A stretch of DNA of 64,000 nt from Maratus speciosus (GCA_963932465.1 OZ010798.1:17158981-17222980), one strand, 5' to 3'; counted from the stretch's first letter, positions 31,868-43,003 are shown. Program-made: numbers and translations. The notes: generated by a model from the sequence alone, not told the origin.

Positions 31868-33050
31868 ACTTTCTTCTATATAAATCACGTCAATTAAATC
31901 ATTTAAATAGTAAAAGAAATTACATCAATTTAGAACCAATTCGTATCAAAGTATACATGAATTTGAAGTTTGATGAAAATTCGTGCATTAGTTATTGAGA
32001 TAGAGCTGTAGTGGAAATTCTGAAAAATGCAGCCTAGCAGCACCACCTGTTGAGCGATTTGCACCAAAACACAAACAGCACTAATTCATATTAAGGTATA
32101 CCGAAATCTGAAGTTTGATGAAAATCGGTGCATTAGTTCTGGAGCTGGAGCTATTGTGGAAATCACAAAAAATGCAACACAGCAGCGCCACCTGTTGAGC
32201 GATTTACACGAAAAGGTACAAAACATCAATTCATGTCAAGGACTAACTGAATCTGAAGTTTGATGAAAATCCGTGCATTAGTTCTGGACATTGAGCTATT
32301 GTGGAAATCGTGAAAAATGCTGCATAGCAGCGCCACCTGTTGAGCGATTTACACCAAAACATAAATAGCACTAATTCATATCCAGGTATACCTGAATCTG
32401 AAGTTTGTTGAAAACCCAAGCATTAGTTCTTGAGATAGAACTATTGCGGAAATCTCAAAAAATGCAGCATAGCAGCGCCATTTGTTGAGCGATTTACACC
32501 ACAAGGGGCAAAACGTCAATTCATGTCAAGCACTAACTGAATCTGAAGTTTGATGAAATTCCGTGTATTATTTCTTGAGATTGAGCTATTACGAAAATCG
32601 TGTAAATGCTGCAAAATGCAGCGTAGCAGCGCCATCTGTTGGGCGATTTGCACAAAAAATCTTACCAGCACCAATTCATATCAAGGATTAACGGAATCTG
32701 AAGTTTTATAAAAATCCGTGCATTAGTTCTTGAGATAGAGCTTTTTCGGAAATCCTGTAAAATGCTACATAGCAGCGTCACCTGCTGGGCGATTTACACC
32801 AAAAACTAATCAGCACCAATCTATATCAGGGACTATCTGAATATAAATTTTTATTAAATTCCGTGCATTAGTTCTTGAGATAGAGCGCCCACAAAATTTG
32901 TGTCACATACAGACAGACTCACAGACAGACATTTTCTAAAAACATGTTTTTTGGAATCTCTGACATATAAAACGTGTAAATCCGTCGAAAACTGGAATTC
33001 GAAAATTTTCATGAAACCAATACTTTCTTCTTGTCAAGATAGAAGAAAGT
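31868..33050. mobile_element. 1.2-kb element with ~158-bp internal tandem repeats
   Basis: It starts ACTTTCTTCTATAT and ends ATAGAAGAAAGT (inverted, ~12 bp). The right terminus itself forms a hairpin ACTTTCTTCT/AGAAGAAAGT. Inside are six units of ~158 bp with GAATCTGAAGTTTGATGAAA, GTGCATTAGTTCTTGAGAT, AGCAGCGCCACCTGTTGAGC and ACACCAAAA. They are followed by a unique tail with ACAGACAGACTCACAGACAG and ACATGTTTTTTGGAATCTC. This layout is that of a dispersed repeat with internally amplified units. The transposon class is uncertain. Confidence 0.8.
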
Positions 33051-33057
33051 AAAAAGT

Positions 33058-33400
33058 CATCCACAGGATGTTGACAGGTGTGACATTTCGATAGCCAGGG
33101 GATGTCCTATTACTGTCTGCAAGACGACTGCATCCATCCACGGGATATCAGCTTATCCTGAATATGACATTATTTGGTTGATTTTAGGATGTCATTAGGA
33201 CCATCCAGAAGATATGCAAGTGTCCTATAATCGTCCAAAAGGTGTCATGAAATGACATCCATAGAATGTTGACAGGTGTGACATTTCGAAATCCAGGGGA
33301 TGTCCAGAAATGGTCGGCAGGACCATTTCATTGGTCCGCAGGATATCAGCTTGTCCTGAATATGACATCTTTCGGATGTTCTTAGGATGTGTTTGTGTTG
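33058..33400 (+). repeat. Two-copy tandem repeat, ~200-bp period
   Basis: CATCCAYAGRATGTTGACAG then GTGTGACATTTCGA begins both copies (33058 and 33259), and GGATATCAGCTTRTCCTGAA ends both. Short opposed GGATGTC/GACATCC words occur throughout, giving local hairpins. The repeat touches the end of the 1.2-kb element. Confidence 0.85.
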
Positions 33401-33949
33401 TCTGGGATCAAACAAATTTTACTTAATATGTCAACAAAATGTTACTTAATCTCTTGAACATTTAATCCTTTTCCAAAGCTAGACATAGAAAATGAAGACA
33501 ATAATGATGGGAAAAATTTAGATAATATTCTATAGAACAGCAACCATAACTAATACGAACGCCAGTAAGTTTGTGTGTCTGGAAAAAGATTTCGCAGTTA
33601 CTGTTACATTTGATTCATACAGTAAATGGTGGAAGATAGGAAAGAGGAAAAGAAAAGCGATGCAGAAGAGGATAGGGAAGAGATTATAGAGTCCACCTAA
33701 AATTTCCAGTATTAACACATATACCAAATTCTTCACGAAAATTCGTGAAATCTAAAATTTTGCATTAAATCATAATGATGATGAGTTGTACAGCAAAACA
33801 ACTCATACTATTATTTCTTTAGAGAAAGATATTTGCAGAAAAACAAAGCAACTGCAAATCACTTATTTTTTAATGTATTAAAATAATGAGGATTAATTAA
33901 AATGTCTGTGTATTTCTATTTAAATTTATGTAATTATAATTTTTTTTTA
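33401..33949. other. Unassigned sequence with charged short frames
   Basis: A frame at about 33452-33533 reads FNPFPKLDIENEDNNDGKNL. One at 33625-33700 reads MVEDRKEEKKSDAEEDREEI and ends with TAA. Both are short, purine-rich and lack splice evidence. The minus strand is open for 68 codons (33530-33736). I do not call a gene. Confidence 0.35.
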
Positions 33950-34038
33950 AATGAAACCTCTGAATAACATCCACCCCTGAATAGCAGGCACTTTTCATCG
34001 GTCTCACTGGTAACCGTTATTCAGAGGTTACACTGTAT
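33950..34038. mobile_element. pogo/Tigger-like terminal fragment
   Basis: Read inward from 34038 the sequence is CAGTGTAACCTCTGAATAAC, flanked by TA. AACCTCTGAATAAC at 33955 opposes GTTATTCAGAGGTT at 34017, giving a hairpin. CAGTGTAACCTC-type ends are those of pogo-like elements. The rest is missing. Confidence 0.5.
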
Positions 34039-34048
34039 TGTTATTTCT

Positions 34049-34214
34049 CTTTGCTTATTTGAGAATCGTCTAGAAGAGATCATATTTAAGGGTGGTCCAG
34101 CAGACAAGATGCCAGAAAAAGTTATTCAAATTTATAACAAAACTATCTTTCATCTATTATGAACCAGTTCTTTCAAAACTCCTTGGATGCCATATGATAA
34201 TGCATCGTTAGAAT
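34049..34214 (+). pseudogene. Coding-like remnant, unknown family, in-frame stop
   Basis: The frame reads LFENRLEEIIFKGGPADKMP, then EKVIQIYNKTIFHLL to TGA at 34160-34162. It continues in the same frame as TSSFKTPWMPYDNASLES until a hAT-like end begins at 34215. The composition on both sides of the stop is protein-like, so a dead exon or transposase piece is likely. No acceptor is convincing and no family is recognised. Confidence 0.35.
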
Positions 34215-34330
34215 CTAGGAATGCACCGAATAGTGATTTTGGCCGAATACAGAATATTCGGCCTACAGTGAACCGAATACCGAATATTCGGCTTGTCGAA
34301 TAATTTTATATTTGAAAGTTTAAAGGCATT
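34215..34330. mobile_element. Solo hAT-like end with CCGAATATTCGG palindromes
   Basis: It starts TAGGAATGCACCGAATAG and contains GGCCGAATAC, GAATATTCGGCC and CCGAATATTCGG. Such ends belong to hAT-type elements. No matching right end was found before 36 kb, so this is a fragment. Confidence 0.5.
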
Positions 34331-34849
34331 AAAATGTTAAATTTTAAAACAGAAACTTGATAATCAAGAGCTTTTTTCAAATAAACTTTATGCTGAAAAT
34401 AATCTGCTTTGAGTTATTTAAGAAAAGTATAGTTATAAAACTTTTTTAATTAATAAATTTTAAATTTCATGGCTTCTTCTGTGAATTAAAAACAAATGAA
34501 TAAAATTTTCTTAAATTCTAAACCAGACATTTTAAAATCAAAGAGAAATTGTGAAAAAATTGGAAGACAAATTGTACAGGATCATATATTATTTGTTTGT
34601 CAGGAAGAGACTAAAGTAAAATAAATAATACAATCTATTCAAATTTTATATGGTGGCAACTCATCAAGAATAACTAGTCTACTCCCTTTGATTAAGCAAG
34701 GAAGCTTTTAAATGCATCGTAGATCGGTGTCTGGAGTGGGTGATCATTTTCAGAGATTGTAAACATTGTTCCTAAAATCTCAGCAAGAAACAGATTATTT
34801 ACTGGACAATGTTCAGGAACTTGCATTTGTACATTCAGATTTGAGAGCA
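34331..34849. other. AT-rich sequence without a recognised gene
   Basis: No frame, repeat or RNA gene is supported. Confidence 0.5.
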
Positions 34850-35828
34850 CAGTCAACTCTGTGAAATCCGCAGACCTCTATTATCTACTCTGCACATTAG
34901 TAGAAAACAATGAAAATTGTCATTAAGAGTTAAATTCATTAAGTTAAATTTGGTATATATTTTTTTCAGCTATTAATTTTCCAATGAATAAATATTTAAA
35001 CATGAATTGGATATATATTTTTTACTGGAGTAACAAAATTTTATCTCTGCACAAGAAGTAATGAGTGTTTATAGACTACAAAGAAAATTATTACTACCAT
35101 TGTCAGAGATGTGTTTAGGAAGAAACTGGGTCTTTTAAAGGATCCTTTACAAAATTGTCCATGTCAAAACAGGATCCTTCACAAAATTATTCATCACAAA
35201 ACAGGCCCTTCCACTAAATTATTCCTCTGAAAATAGGACCCTTCACAAAATTTTTCACCTAAAATCAAAACCTTTCACTTCTTTTTCTTAAAAATCGGCA
35301 TTTCACAAAAATATTTTGTCTCTAAACTGCACATTTCACAACCTTACTCATTTAAAAGTAAAATCTGACCAGTCACTTTTGCATATGTAAAGAAAATGTA
35401 TTTATTTTACATACACATAATCTTCTTTAAAATGTATAAATAAGAACCTGAATATAGCAATAATTTCAAATTCAAAGAAATTATGACTTGATTTTTCACA
35501 AATGTAAAAGGCTGTTTGCAATTTCACGAAAACATGACCCTGGACGTAAAGTCTGGAAAGAACCCTGATTGTGTTCTGTGAGTATTTAAAATAATGAATA
35601 ATCAGTAAAATTTGTAATGTGTATAATTTAATTTTCCTTTAAATTAACTTAGTAAATGTATTAAACCAATGTTGCATTATGTTGTTCTTTTCCATTGTAA
35701 TTGTAACTTTTGTTCAGTTGATCCTAATTTATAGTCAGTCTTTAAAAAAATAAAATGTGAACAAAGAGATGGTCTATAATCCACAAAACCCTCGGTCCCT
35801 GAGTGCGCAGATTTCACAGTGTTGACTG
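34850..35828. mobile_element. pogo/Tigger-like non-autonomous element
   Basis: The left end CAGTCAACTCTGTGAAATCC and right end (inward) CAGTCAACACTGTGAAATCT are inverted with few mismatches. The right flank is TA; the left flank has CA where TA is expected, so it is slightly decayed. The 979-bp interior has no transposase but holds a ~45-bp minisatellite at 35130-35345. Confidence 0.7.
35130..35345 (+). repeat. ~45-bp minisatellite, five to six units
   Basis: Units contain RGRYCCTTCACAAAATTATTC followed by an A-rich stretch. Degenerate at the right end. Located inside the pogo-like element. Confidence 0.75.
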
Positions 35829-36364
35829 TACATCATTTTAAGCATGTAAAAAATAATGAAAACAATCTCTATATATCATCAATGTTATAAATTAGCGTAA
35901 TTTTTAGCAGAAAACAACTGTTGTTTTCATTATTCCAAAAAGAAAAAAATATACACACTCGGAAAAAAAGGGTAATTAGTGCTTGAGTTGATTAACCAAG
36001 GAAAAAAAACTGTAAAAATATTAAAATAAATTTCAAATTTTAATTCATAATACTAAAATGATATAAAGATGACATTGTCTTCTCAATCCTATTTTGAAAT
36101 GTAGAGCTTTTAAATAAGTGAAGATAAACAGCATTTTGTATATTTATTATAGAAATTTTTCTTTTGTGATACGGTATAGGATGTGAACATATGAACGTCT
36201 TTTGATAAAAATTAATTAGTGAAAATGTTTGTGAAGGAAGATGTTTCATTACACATAACACACAACCGCTCGCAGATATTTATATTTACAGGATTCCCCA
36301 AAAAATATTGTAAAGTATTTTACATTTTTTTTACACATTTGCATTTTTGACAACTGGTTTCCGA
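35829..36364. other. AT-rich sequence without a recognised gene
   Basis: A 73-codon minus-strand frame at 36040-36261 has no domain or splice support. Nothing else is seen. Confidence 0.45.
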
Positions 36365-36800
36365 AAAAAAAGAGTCAAATCGTCTATCGTTCGCAGAAAA
36401 AAATCGCCAATTTCGTCAATCGTTCGCAAGAAAAATCGTCAGTTTCCTCTAAGGATTGCGGAAAAACGCGAATTTCATCAAAATATAGCGAAAAAAACAT
36501 AAATTTCGCCTAAGGATCGCGGGAAAAAACGCGCATTTCGCAACAGAATCGCGAAAAAACGTGAATTTCGTCTAAAGAATAGCGAAAATAAGGAAATTTG
36601 GCCAAAAGATCTCGGGAAAAGCGCGAATTTAGTCAAACAATACAAATTTTGTCAAAGAATCGCTAATAAACACGAATTTTGTCAAAGGATTGCGAAAAAA
36701 GCAACCTTCGTCAAATTATTTCTAAAAAGACGCAAATTTCGTCAAAGGAATGCAGTAAAAATGCAAATTTTATAAAAGGGCTGCAGAAAAAATGCATAAT
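36365..36800 (+). repeat. 31-bp minisatellite array, array 4
   Basis: About 14 units (GGATCGCGGGAAAAAACGCG, then ATTTCGTCAAA) in the same orientation as arrays 1 and 2. The CAGACATG-type transposon ends are not found at its borders. Confidence 0.88.
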
Positions 36801-37300
36801 TAGCGCCTAAATACTAAATAAACTAAAATAATACTAAATAAACAGTATCATAAAATATGCTTCCTTATGGCTCAAAAAATGTGAAAAAGTTAAACTATTT
36901 TTGCATTTTAATTTATTTTTCTATTTATCATTTCAAGCATGCAAAAAATATTGATTTTTTTTTCTTCATGTTTAATGTTTTCTAAGTTTGATTTAAAGTG
37001 ACAGTGTTTGGAGCTCCCTGTAGCGTGATCTAATAGCAGAAATAGCACCAAACTTGGTATTTAGACTAATCAAGACATGGGAAAAAGGATTCCGTAAAAA
37101 AAAATTAGTTCCAAAAATCGCCGCTAGGGCATTTTGTGGCACTGCTGTAGCTTATAATAACGAGAATTAGCATAAAACACGGGTATCAAAGAAAAATGCA
37201 AATGTTGTGCGATGACAGCGCCAGTAATAGGGGCTATAAAAGCAAGTAGTAAACAGCTCCGACAAATAATCTCAGCTGACGTAAACGATCTCCAGTGGAC

Positions 37301-38434
37301 ATGCCTCTCACGTTACCGGAACGTGCGTTACTGGTGAAGCTGTATTATATGAATCAATGTAATGCATCCGCTGCTCTTCGGGAATTTCGAACCAGCAAAA
37401 AAATTACGAAAGGGCCTTTATCGCTGAATGGTCTTAAGAAAATGATTAAGAAGTTCGAGGAAACGGGGTCACTGGCCATTTGCGCTGGGAGGGACGTAAA
37501 CAAGTATCAGAAGATGTAATAACTGATGTGGCAACTGCAGTTGTCGAAGGATCGCAGGGAACCATTGCTGGTACTAGCAGCGCCCGGGGTGTAGCTCGAC
37601 AATTGGACATGAATTATTCCACGGTATGGAGAGTTTTGCGGTGCGTTATTGGATTTTACCCCTAAAAAATCAGCCGCTTGCACGAACTGAAACCAAGTGA
37701 TTATGATAAGCGAGTGACATTCGCTCTATCGTTTCTTGCCAGGGTAGAAATTAATGATGCTTTCCCATGGCACATTCTGTGGGGAGATGAGTGCCATTTT
37801 TGTCTCAATGGGCCCGTAAGCACACAAAATAGCCGAATTTGGGCTTCTGAGCAGCCCCACACCGTGCATGAAATCCCATTAAATTCCCCAAAAGTCACTG
37901 TTTGGTGTGGTTTCACAGCCGAATTCGTAATTGGCCCATTCTTTTTTGAGACCATCACTCCGACAGGACCCTAAACGTGCACCATAAATGCAGAAAGGTA
38001 CCACGAAATGCTGCAAACGTTTGTTATTCCACAACTTCAGCAAAGAAACCGTCTTCAACAATCTTTATGCAGGATGGTGCTCCGCCACACATTAGTAATA
38101 AGGTAAAGCAGCTGTTGCGCCAAAACTTCACTGATGATAAAGTCATAAGTCGGAGTTTTCCAGTTGCATGGCCGCCTCGTTCCTCTGACCTCACGCCATG
38201 AGATTTTTGGCTCTGGGGTTATTTGAAATCTCAAGTTTATGTTGGTGGAATATCAAATTTGTCTATTCTAAAGGACAACATAACAAAGACAGTGCGGAAT
38301 ATTCCTCGTGATATGTTACGTACGGCTGTGGAGAACGTTGTGCACAGAATGCACGGTGTTATTTCTGAGAACGGTGTTCACATTGAAGACGAGCCGTTAA
38401 TTCCCAAATTGGCTCAGCCGAGCTCAGCAATCTG
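37301..38434 (+). pseudogene. Tc1/mariner-superfamily (Tc3-like) transposase, inactivated
   Basis: ATG at 37301 starts MPLTLPERALLVKLYYMNQC, an N-terminal helix-turn-helix with the widespread ALREFR motif. The frame shifts near 37490 (after KKFEETGSL) and continues through a second helix-turn-helix (GVARQLDMNYSTVWRVL) to TAA at 37663. It resumes RLHELKPSDYDKRVTF and carries the first catalytic Asp in WGDECHF. There is a TAA at 37972 (after TPTG-P), and a frameshift near 38040. The second Asp is in FMQDGAPPHI, and the third in DFWLWGYLKSQVYVGG directly after a TGA at 38199. The spacing between the last two Asp is about 42 residues, longer than the 34 of classical mariners. It ends HIEDEPLIPKLAQPSSAI. 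Three stops and two frameshifts mean it is inactive; the role would be cut-and-paste at TA. Confidence 0.88.
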
Positions 38435-38645
38435 ATTCTTCGTTAATATTAATATTTTGGATTACTTTACTGTGATTTTGATCAAATTTAACAAAATAAA
38501 TCAATTTAAGTCATTATAATTGCATTCTATTTTATATTACACTACTTGATAAGAAAATAAATATAATTTTCTACTATATAAATATCAGTTTTAGCCAATC
38601 AGATTGCTAGGCTTGGCTGAGCCAATTTGGGAATTAACGGCTCGT
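38390..38645. repeat. Inverted duplication of the transposase 3' end
   Basis: 38391-38436 (GCCGTTAATTCCCAAATTGG and flanks) recurs in inverse at 38600-38645 within the 3' untranslated part of the element, with a few mismatches. It is a secondary inverted repeat inside the transposon. Confidence 0.8.
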
Positions 38646-38913
38646 ACATTGAAGGTGGTCTAATTCCTCAGCAGGGAAGTTAATGTAGTAAATAAACATT
38701 AATAATTTAACTGTACGATTGTATGTGTTAGTATTTTTCTTTTCTCGCATTTTATACATTGCAAAGCGCCACAAAATGCCTAGCGGCGATTTTTGGAACT
38801 AAATTTTTTTCACGAAATCCTTTTTCCCATGTCTTGATTAGTCTAAATACCAAGTTTGGTGCCATTTCGGCTATTAGATCGCGCTACAGGGCGCTCCAAA
38901 CACTGTCACTTTA

Positions 38914-40504
38914 AAAAAGATCACCCTGTATATATTTCAGTGTTTTTCTTTTTTTCAATTCCGTATCTTGATTGTAATTATAATTTACTTTTGAATATTT
39001 TTTTTTTTTAGAAAAAATACCGCTTTATCTTTTATTTTCATTTTCTCATTTGCGAAAGACAAATTAGTCTCACTTCGTAATGTTTATATGTATCTATTTA
39101 GCATGAATTACTTTTACTATGAATTAATTTCCCTATGCCGAGAATTGCGCAAAATCGCCAGTTTTGCATGCTTAAATTCCTAATACACATGACATTAGTT
39201 TTTTTACACAAAAATCTACTACAAAAAAAAAGGATGCTTTCTTTAAAATCAATAATATGTTTCTTATATTAAGACATGATGAAGAATTGTGGCTTAGTCT
39301 TGTCCTGCACATTTTTAAGGTAGTTTCCCCAACAGAAAACAGTAATTTTAAATTCACTGTGATTTATGTTTTTCTGGATTTTCTTTTCCATGGAGCTGTT
39401 TAATCGCTAGGTCCTTATGGCTTCCACTTTGAGATGTATGTGTATCTTATACGATTTCAACCACGATTTTCAACCCTTTTGTTGAAAAGTCACTTACCAC
39501 TTTACAGTAATATGATTCCGCTGTTCTGTGTTACGATTTGAAATCCTAATATAAGATTATTTGTGCATCGCTATCACTACTTAAATGCTGTTTTGCAGAT
39601 TTTTTGTTCAAAAATATACTAATTATTTCTATTAATAATATTTATAAATCTTTATCTTTTTATCAATAACAATGCTGAATGTTTTAAATCATTTTAAAAA
39701 TGGCATCCTTTGTTGTTTGCCACCTGATGAAGTGCAATCCAGATTACTGAAAGGTTTGGCAGAATTGTCCTAAATGATGCAATACAATATGCAAGCAGGG
39801 TTATTAGTAATATTGCAAAATTCAAGTAAACAAGAAGGGCAGAAAAGATGAGTTTTTTAGATGAACTTTGTTAATTTTATCGGTCGCGAAAAAATATTGC
39901 AAAATTCATCAATCGGTCACGCAAAAAAATCCTAAAATTCCTAAATAAAAAAAATAAAGGAGACTCTAAACAAACCATTTCAAAATATGTGTTTGAACAA
40001 GGCCTTTTTTTAGGAAATAGAGCTTTTTAAAAAATATTCCCACGATTGTCCATTTTTTCTAGAGTCAACACTAAGCGCTGCACATTAATTTAAAAGATTA
40101 AAAAAGTATTAATAAAACAAATAGTTTAGGTAATTAGGCTATATTTTCAGCGAGAGTAAGTAAATAATATAATAATTTATTTTTAAAAATTCATTTGGTT
40201 TTAAGTTTTTTCTTAATTTTATATGTAAGTTTAATTATCGTTTGCGTCATTAATACATTTATTTAATTGCAAATTCAATTTTTGGTCGTAGCATCTTTTC
40301 CTGTGCACTGATCCATGAGATATTTCTTAAGCATAGTTTTCTTATCTTTTTTTGTGTAGGTCAAATGACTTTCAGGCTTCAGATTCATAAAAAAGGAATA
40401 TTTTTAGTGGGTGGAGATAGCTATGCCACTGATAGAAATTGAATAGAGAGCTAAATATGAATCAAAATAATTTCGTACAAAATAGATAAAGATTTTAATT
40501 TGTA
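38914..40504. other. AT-rich sequence without a recognised gene
   Basis: At 39878-39935 there are two units related to the minisatellite wording (ATCGGTCGCGAAAAAATATT, then GCAAAATTCATCAATCGGTC). No convincing frame, RNA gene or long repeat otherwise. Confidence 0.45.
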
Positions 40505-40690
40505 TTTTAAATAGGGGGACACCGCCCCCCTGCTCGCTACACTCACCAACCGCCCCCCGCGTAATCGCTTCAATACGGGTTAGGTTCACTTAGAAAGACC
40601 CCCCACGGAGGGCACTCCCACCTTTGGGCCTATATCCCTCGTGCTGATAATTGGCCGTCATAAACACAATCAATCATTCTGTATCGCGAA
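40505..40690. repeat. GC-rich dispersed repeat (CTCGCTAC family)
   Basis: CCCCTGCTCGCTACACTCAC and CGCGTAATCGCTTC are shared with 47955-48012 (CTGCTCGCTACGCTCAATAA, CGCTTAATCGCTTCGCGAT). This GC-rich block stands out from its surroundings. Coding is not supported. Confidence 0.6.
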
Positions 40691-40849
40691 GCAATCCCTA
40701 TTTTCTAGCCAACCTCAGATTATTTTTTTTTGCTTAAAAATAACGTAAATAGTTCCATTAAGCTCTATTCATAAGGTAATATTACTTTTTGTTGCATTGG
40801 AATATCTAAATTTGTTGATTTTCTGCAAGCAAGTAAACCCTATTGTATT

Positions 40850-40985
40850 TCAATGGGAGTCTATGGAAATTTGGCGAAATACTAGAAATAGCGCCAAGTT
40901 GGCGTTCCTTTTGGTGACTAATTTTGGTCGCCAAATTTGGCGATATATTGCCAAATTGACGATAAACTTGGCGACAGAATCGGAT
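40850..40985. repeat. TTGGCG/CGCCAA palindromic cluster
   Basis: About ten TTGGCG or CGCCAA words occur in 130 bp, including the palindrome CGCCAAATTTGGCG. A 110-codon frame crosses it (40797-41129) but is not supported. Possibly the end of a foldback-type element. Confidence 0.5.
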
Positions 40986-41258
40986 CCCCCCCTTGGTAAC
41001 CCCTCTTATAGCGTCAGAAATCTCTCACCAATCAGATGCGTTCTACGGTATCTACGCAGAATTTCAATGATCCATTTCCAAATCGTTACTTTTTTTATAT
41101 GTAGAAGGATTTTTTTACTCCTTTATTGATGTTCTATTTGAAAGTAACGAAAACTTTTAAACATAATTAAAAGCAGTTCAAAATTTTATATTTAAATGTT
41201 TGTCAATTAAAATTATATTGTATCCTAGATCGCTAATTATCCTTTTAAGAATAACGTA

Positions 41259-42164
41259 CGAGGGTAGGCTGATAAGTAATGAACCCATGCTTGTAGAGCG
41301 CGAACGAAATGATCTTCAGAAGCGCGCCCAATGGCATGTGAAGTAACATTCCTTCTCTATCCGCATGTGCAGGTTATATGTCCTTGAATTCATCCAGTGT
41401 GTTTTGAAAAACGGAATTATGGAGACGTGTTCTAGTGTTATTTCAACGCAAGTTAAACAGCGTGCTGTTATCGAATTTTTAACTGCTGGAAAAGTGACTC
41501 ATGCTGAGATTCATCATCGTTTAAAGGCTGTTTATGGTGATGAGGCTGTTGATAAGTGTACTGTAAATCGATCGGTAGGAAAATATTGTGATTGCGAGCC
41601 TAGAAAATCAATAATTGTTGATGAAAAACACACGGACGTCTGATCACTGTCCAGACGATAAACATTGCAAACTCGTCGACGATTTGATTCGAAATGACCG
41701 GCGAATCACTCAAACCATAACTGAATATCCGAGGAACCTTTCGTCTTCATTAATGAGCGATTGGGATACCGTAAATTCCGCAACTGCAGAGGCTGCCAAA
41801 ACCTGAAGTTTGAACCGATTCCACACTCTCCTTACTTCCCCGATCTTGCGCTTTGCAATTTTTATTTTTTCTCCTCTACTCAAGAGAGACCAAAAGAGTA
41901 ATCCTTACACCTCGAACGATGTGGTGAAGGCAGCTGTGAGGTCCTGGATTCGAGAAAAGTCGGAAGAAATTTTCAGTGACGGAATAAAAAAACTTGTTAC
42001 ACGTTGGGAGAAATTTGCTAGCCTTAACGATGACTACGTTGAAAAATAAATATATGATTTTGAAGCTTAAGAATTATACTTTAATGTACTTTTTGTTCAG
42101 TCTTTCTATTTGTTTTTATTCGTGTTCTACAAGTATGCGTGCATTTCTTTTCAGCCTACCCTCG
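41259..42164 (+). mobile_element. Internally deleted mariner element
   Basis: TA at 41257-41258 and 42165-42166 flanks inverted ends CGAGGGTAGGCTGATAAGTA (left) and CGAGGGTAGGCTGAAAAGAA (right, inward), with similarity continuing for ~45 bp. The length is 906 bp against ~1.3 kb for complete mariners. It contains the two ends of a transposase gene. Confidence 0.9.
41419..42049 (+). pseudogene. mariner transposase, middle deleted
   Basis: ATG at 41419 starts METCSSVISTQVKQRAVIEF and LTAGKVTHAEIHHRLKAVYG, the first helix-turn-helix of a mariner. After RKSIIVDEKHTDV the frame shifts, and a second piece HCKLVDDLIRNDRRITQTI gives the second helix-turn-helix start. The section holding the first two catalytic Asp is missing. 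From about 41815 the C-terminus appears: PDLALCNFYFF (Asn at the third catalytic Asp position), VKAAVRSWIREKSEEIFSDG and KKLVTRWEKFASLNDDYVEK, with TAA near 42047. Certainly inactive. Confidence 0.85.
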
Positions 42165-42205
42165 TATATCTTCAAAATCAACAAGTTTACTTATTCATTA
42201 ATATA

Positions 42206-43003
42206 AGTATAACTTCAATAATCCGGCATCATCGGGACCGAGACTATGCCGGATTTTTGAAGGAATGTCAAAAGTAGTAAGTAGGAATGTCAAAAGTAGT
42301 ACTATATTCTTAATGGTGCCTTTAGCCATAATTTAATTCATTATTAAGTTATAATTATGTAAGAAAAAAAGAAAATTAAATATAAAAGTAAACTTACATT
42401 AATTGACATTTTCTATTCTACAGAAAAAAAATCTAATAAAGAGTGAAATTATTTCTTCTCGTATAATTTTGGAAACATCGATGCCAATTTTGTTTGCTTC
42501 AATTTTTTTGGCGATTCGTTAACAAGGTTTTGTTGTTTTGTATACAAATGGAGAATCTCTATTTCAGAAATACAGTCATGTTCTCTAAAGCACATATTAA
42601 TTCTCCAGTCAGACTTATGCATTTTTATAGTGACACCTTATCTTATGCCTGTTGTTCATCCTCGTTTTCGGAGCTGCTATTTAACATTAACTGAACATTA
42701 TCGTCGGTTCCATTTAGCACAGCGTCAGAAGAGAGACTCCAAAGAACTTGTGTACTAGTCTCCACATCGTTGCTGGGCAACAGTGCAGCCCCAGAAAACA
42801 TTTTCAGAAAATAATCGACTCTGACAAATGAAAAAAAAAATGTCAAATATTATTTTTTTCGATTTTTACTTTTGATTTTGAAAGTATTCATAAACAATTG
42901 CTATTTTTCTTCTACCATAACTTGAAAGTGTAAAAGAAAAAGGATGGGAATAAGATGGTTTTGAATCCGGATTTCTGAATGCCAGATTTTTGAAGTCACA
43001 CTG
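42206..43003 (-). mobile_element. pogo-like element remnant
   Basis: TA at 42204-42205 and 43004-43005 flanks ends AGTATAACTTCAATAATCCGG (left) and CAGTGTGACTTCAAAAATC (right, inward). They are inverted and similar over ~27 bp. Internal ATCCGG/CCGGAT words near both ends fit pogo/Tigger-like termini. The 798-bp interior contains a minus-strand transposase tail. Confidence 0.65.
42449..42846 (-). pseudogene. pogo-like transposase C-terminus remnant
   Basis: The minus strand reads a 67-codon frame ending in LNSSSENEDEQQA (42643-42846). Then, in a shifted frame to TAA at 42449-42451, it reads SEIEILHLYTKQQNLVNESP and KKLKQTKLASMFPKLYEKK. The final QTKLASMF resembles a PCNA-binding (Q-x2-L-x2-F/M-F) tail known at the C-terminus of pogo-family transposases. 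The DDE domain is absent. Attribution rests on that tail plus the TA-flanked ends. Confidence 0.5.

Larger units (their letters stand above)
36996..38911 (+). mobile_element. Tc1/mariner-superfamily element with ~145-bp inverted repeats
   Basis: TA at 36994-36995 and 38912-38913 flanks inverted repeats 36996-37140 and 38768-38911 of about 95% identity. They start AAGTGACAGTGTTTGGAGC and end before ATTTTGTGGC. The 1916-bp element contains one transposase gene in forward orientation, inactivated by stops and frameshifts. The similarity of the long inverted repeats indicates a fairly young copy. Confidence 0.92.

Noticed and set aside
33530..33736. 68-codon hydrophobic minus-strand frame
   Set aside because: Complement of a purine-rich stretch, which automatically gives Leu/Phe-rich codons; no other support.
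36040..36261. 73-codon minus-strand frame
   Set aside because: AT-rich chance frame without a domain, splice site or second copy.
40505..40690. Bacterial contamination
   Set aside because: The GC-rich stretch is short, embedded in typical host sequence, and repeated at 47955, so it is a host repeat.
40797..41129. 110-codon plus-strand frame
   Set aside because: Largely passes through the TTGGCG/CGCCAA palindromic cluster; composition follows the repeat.
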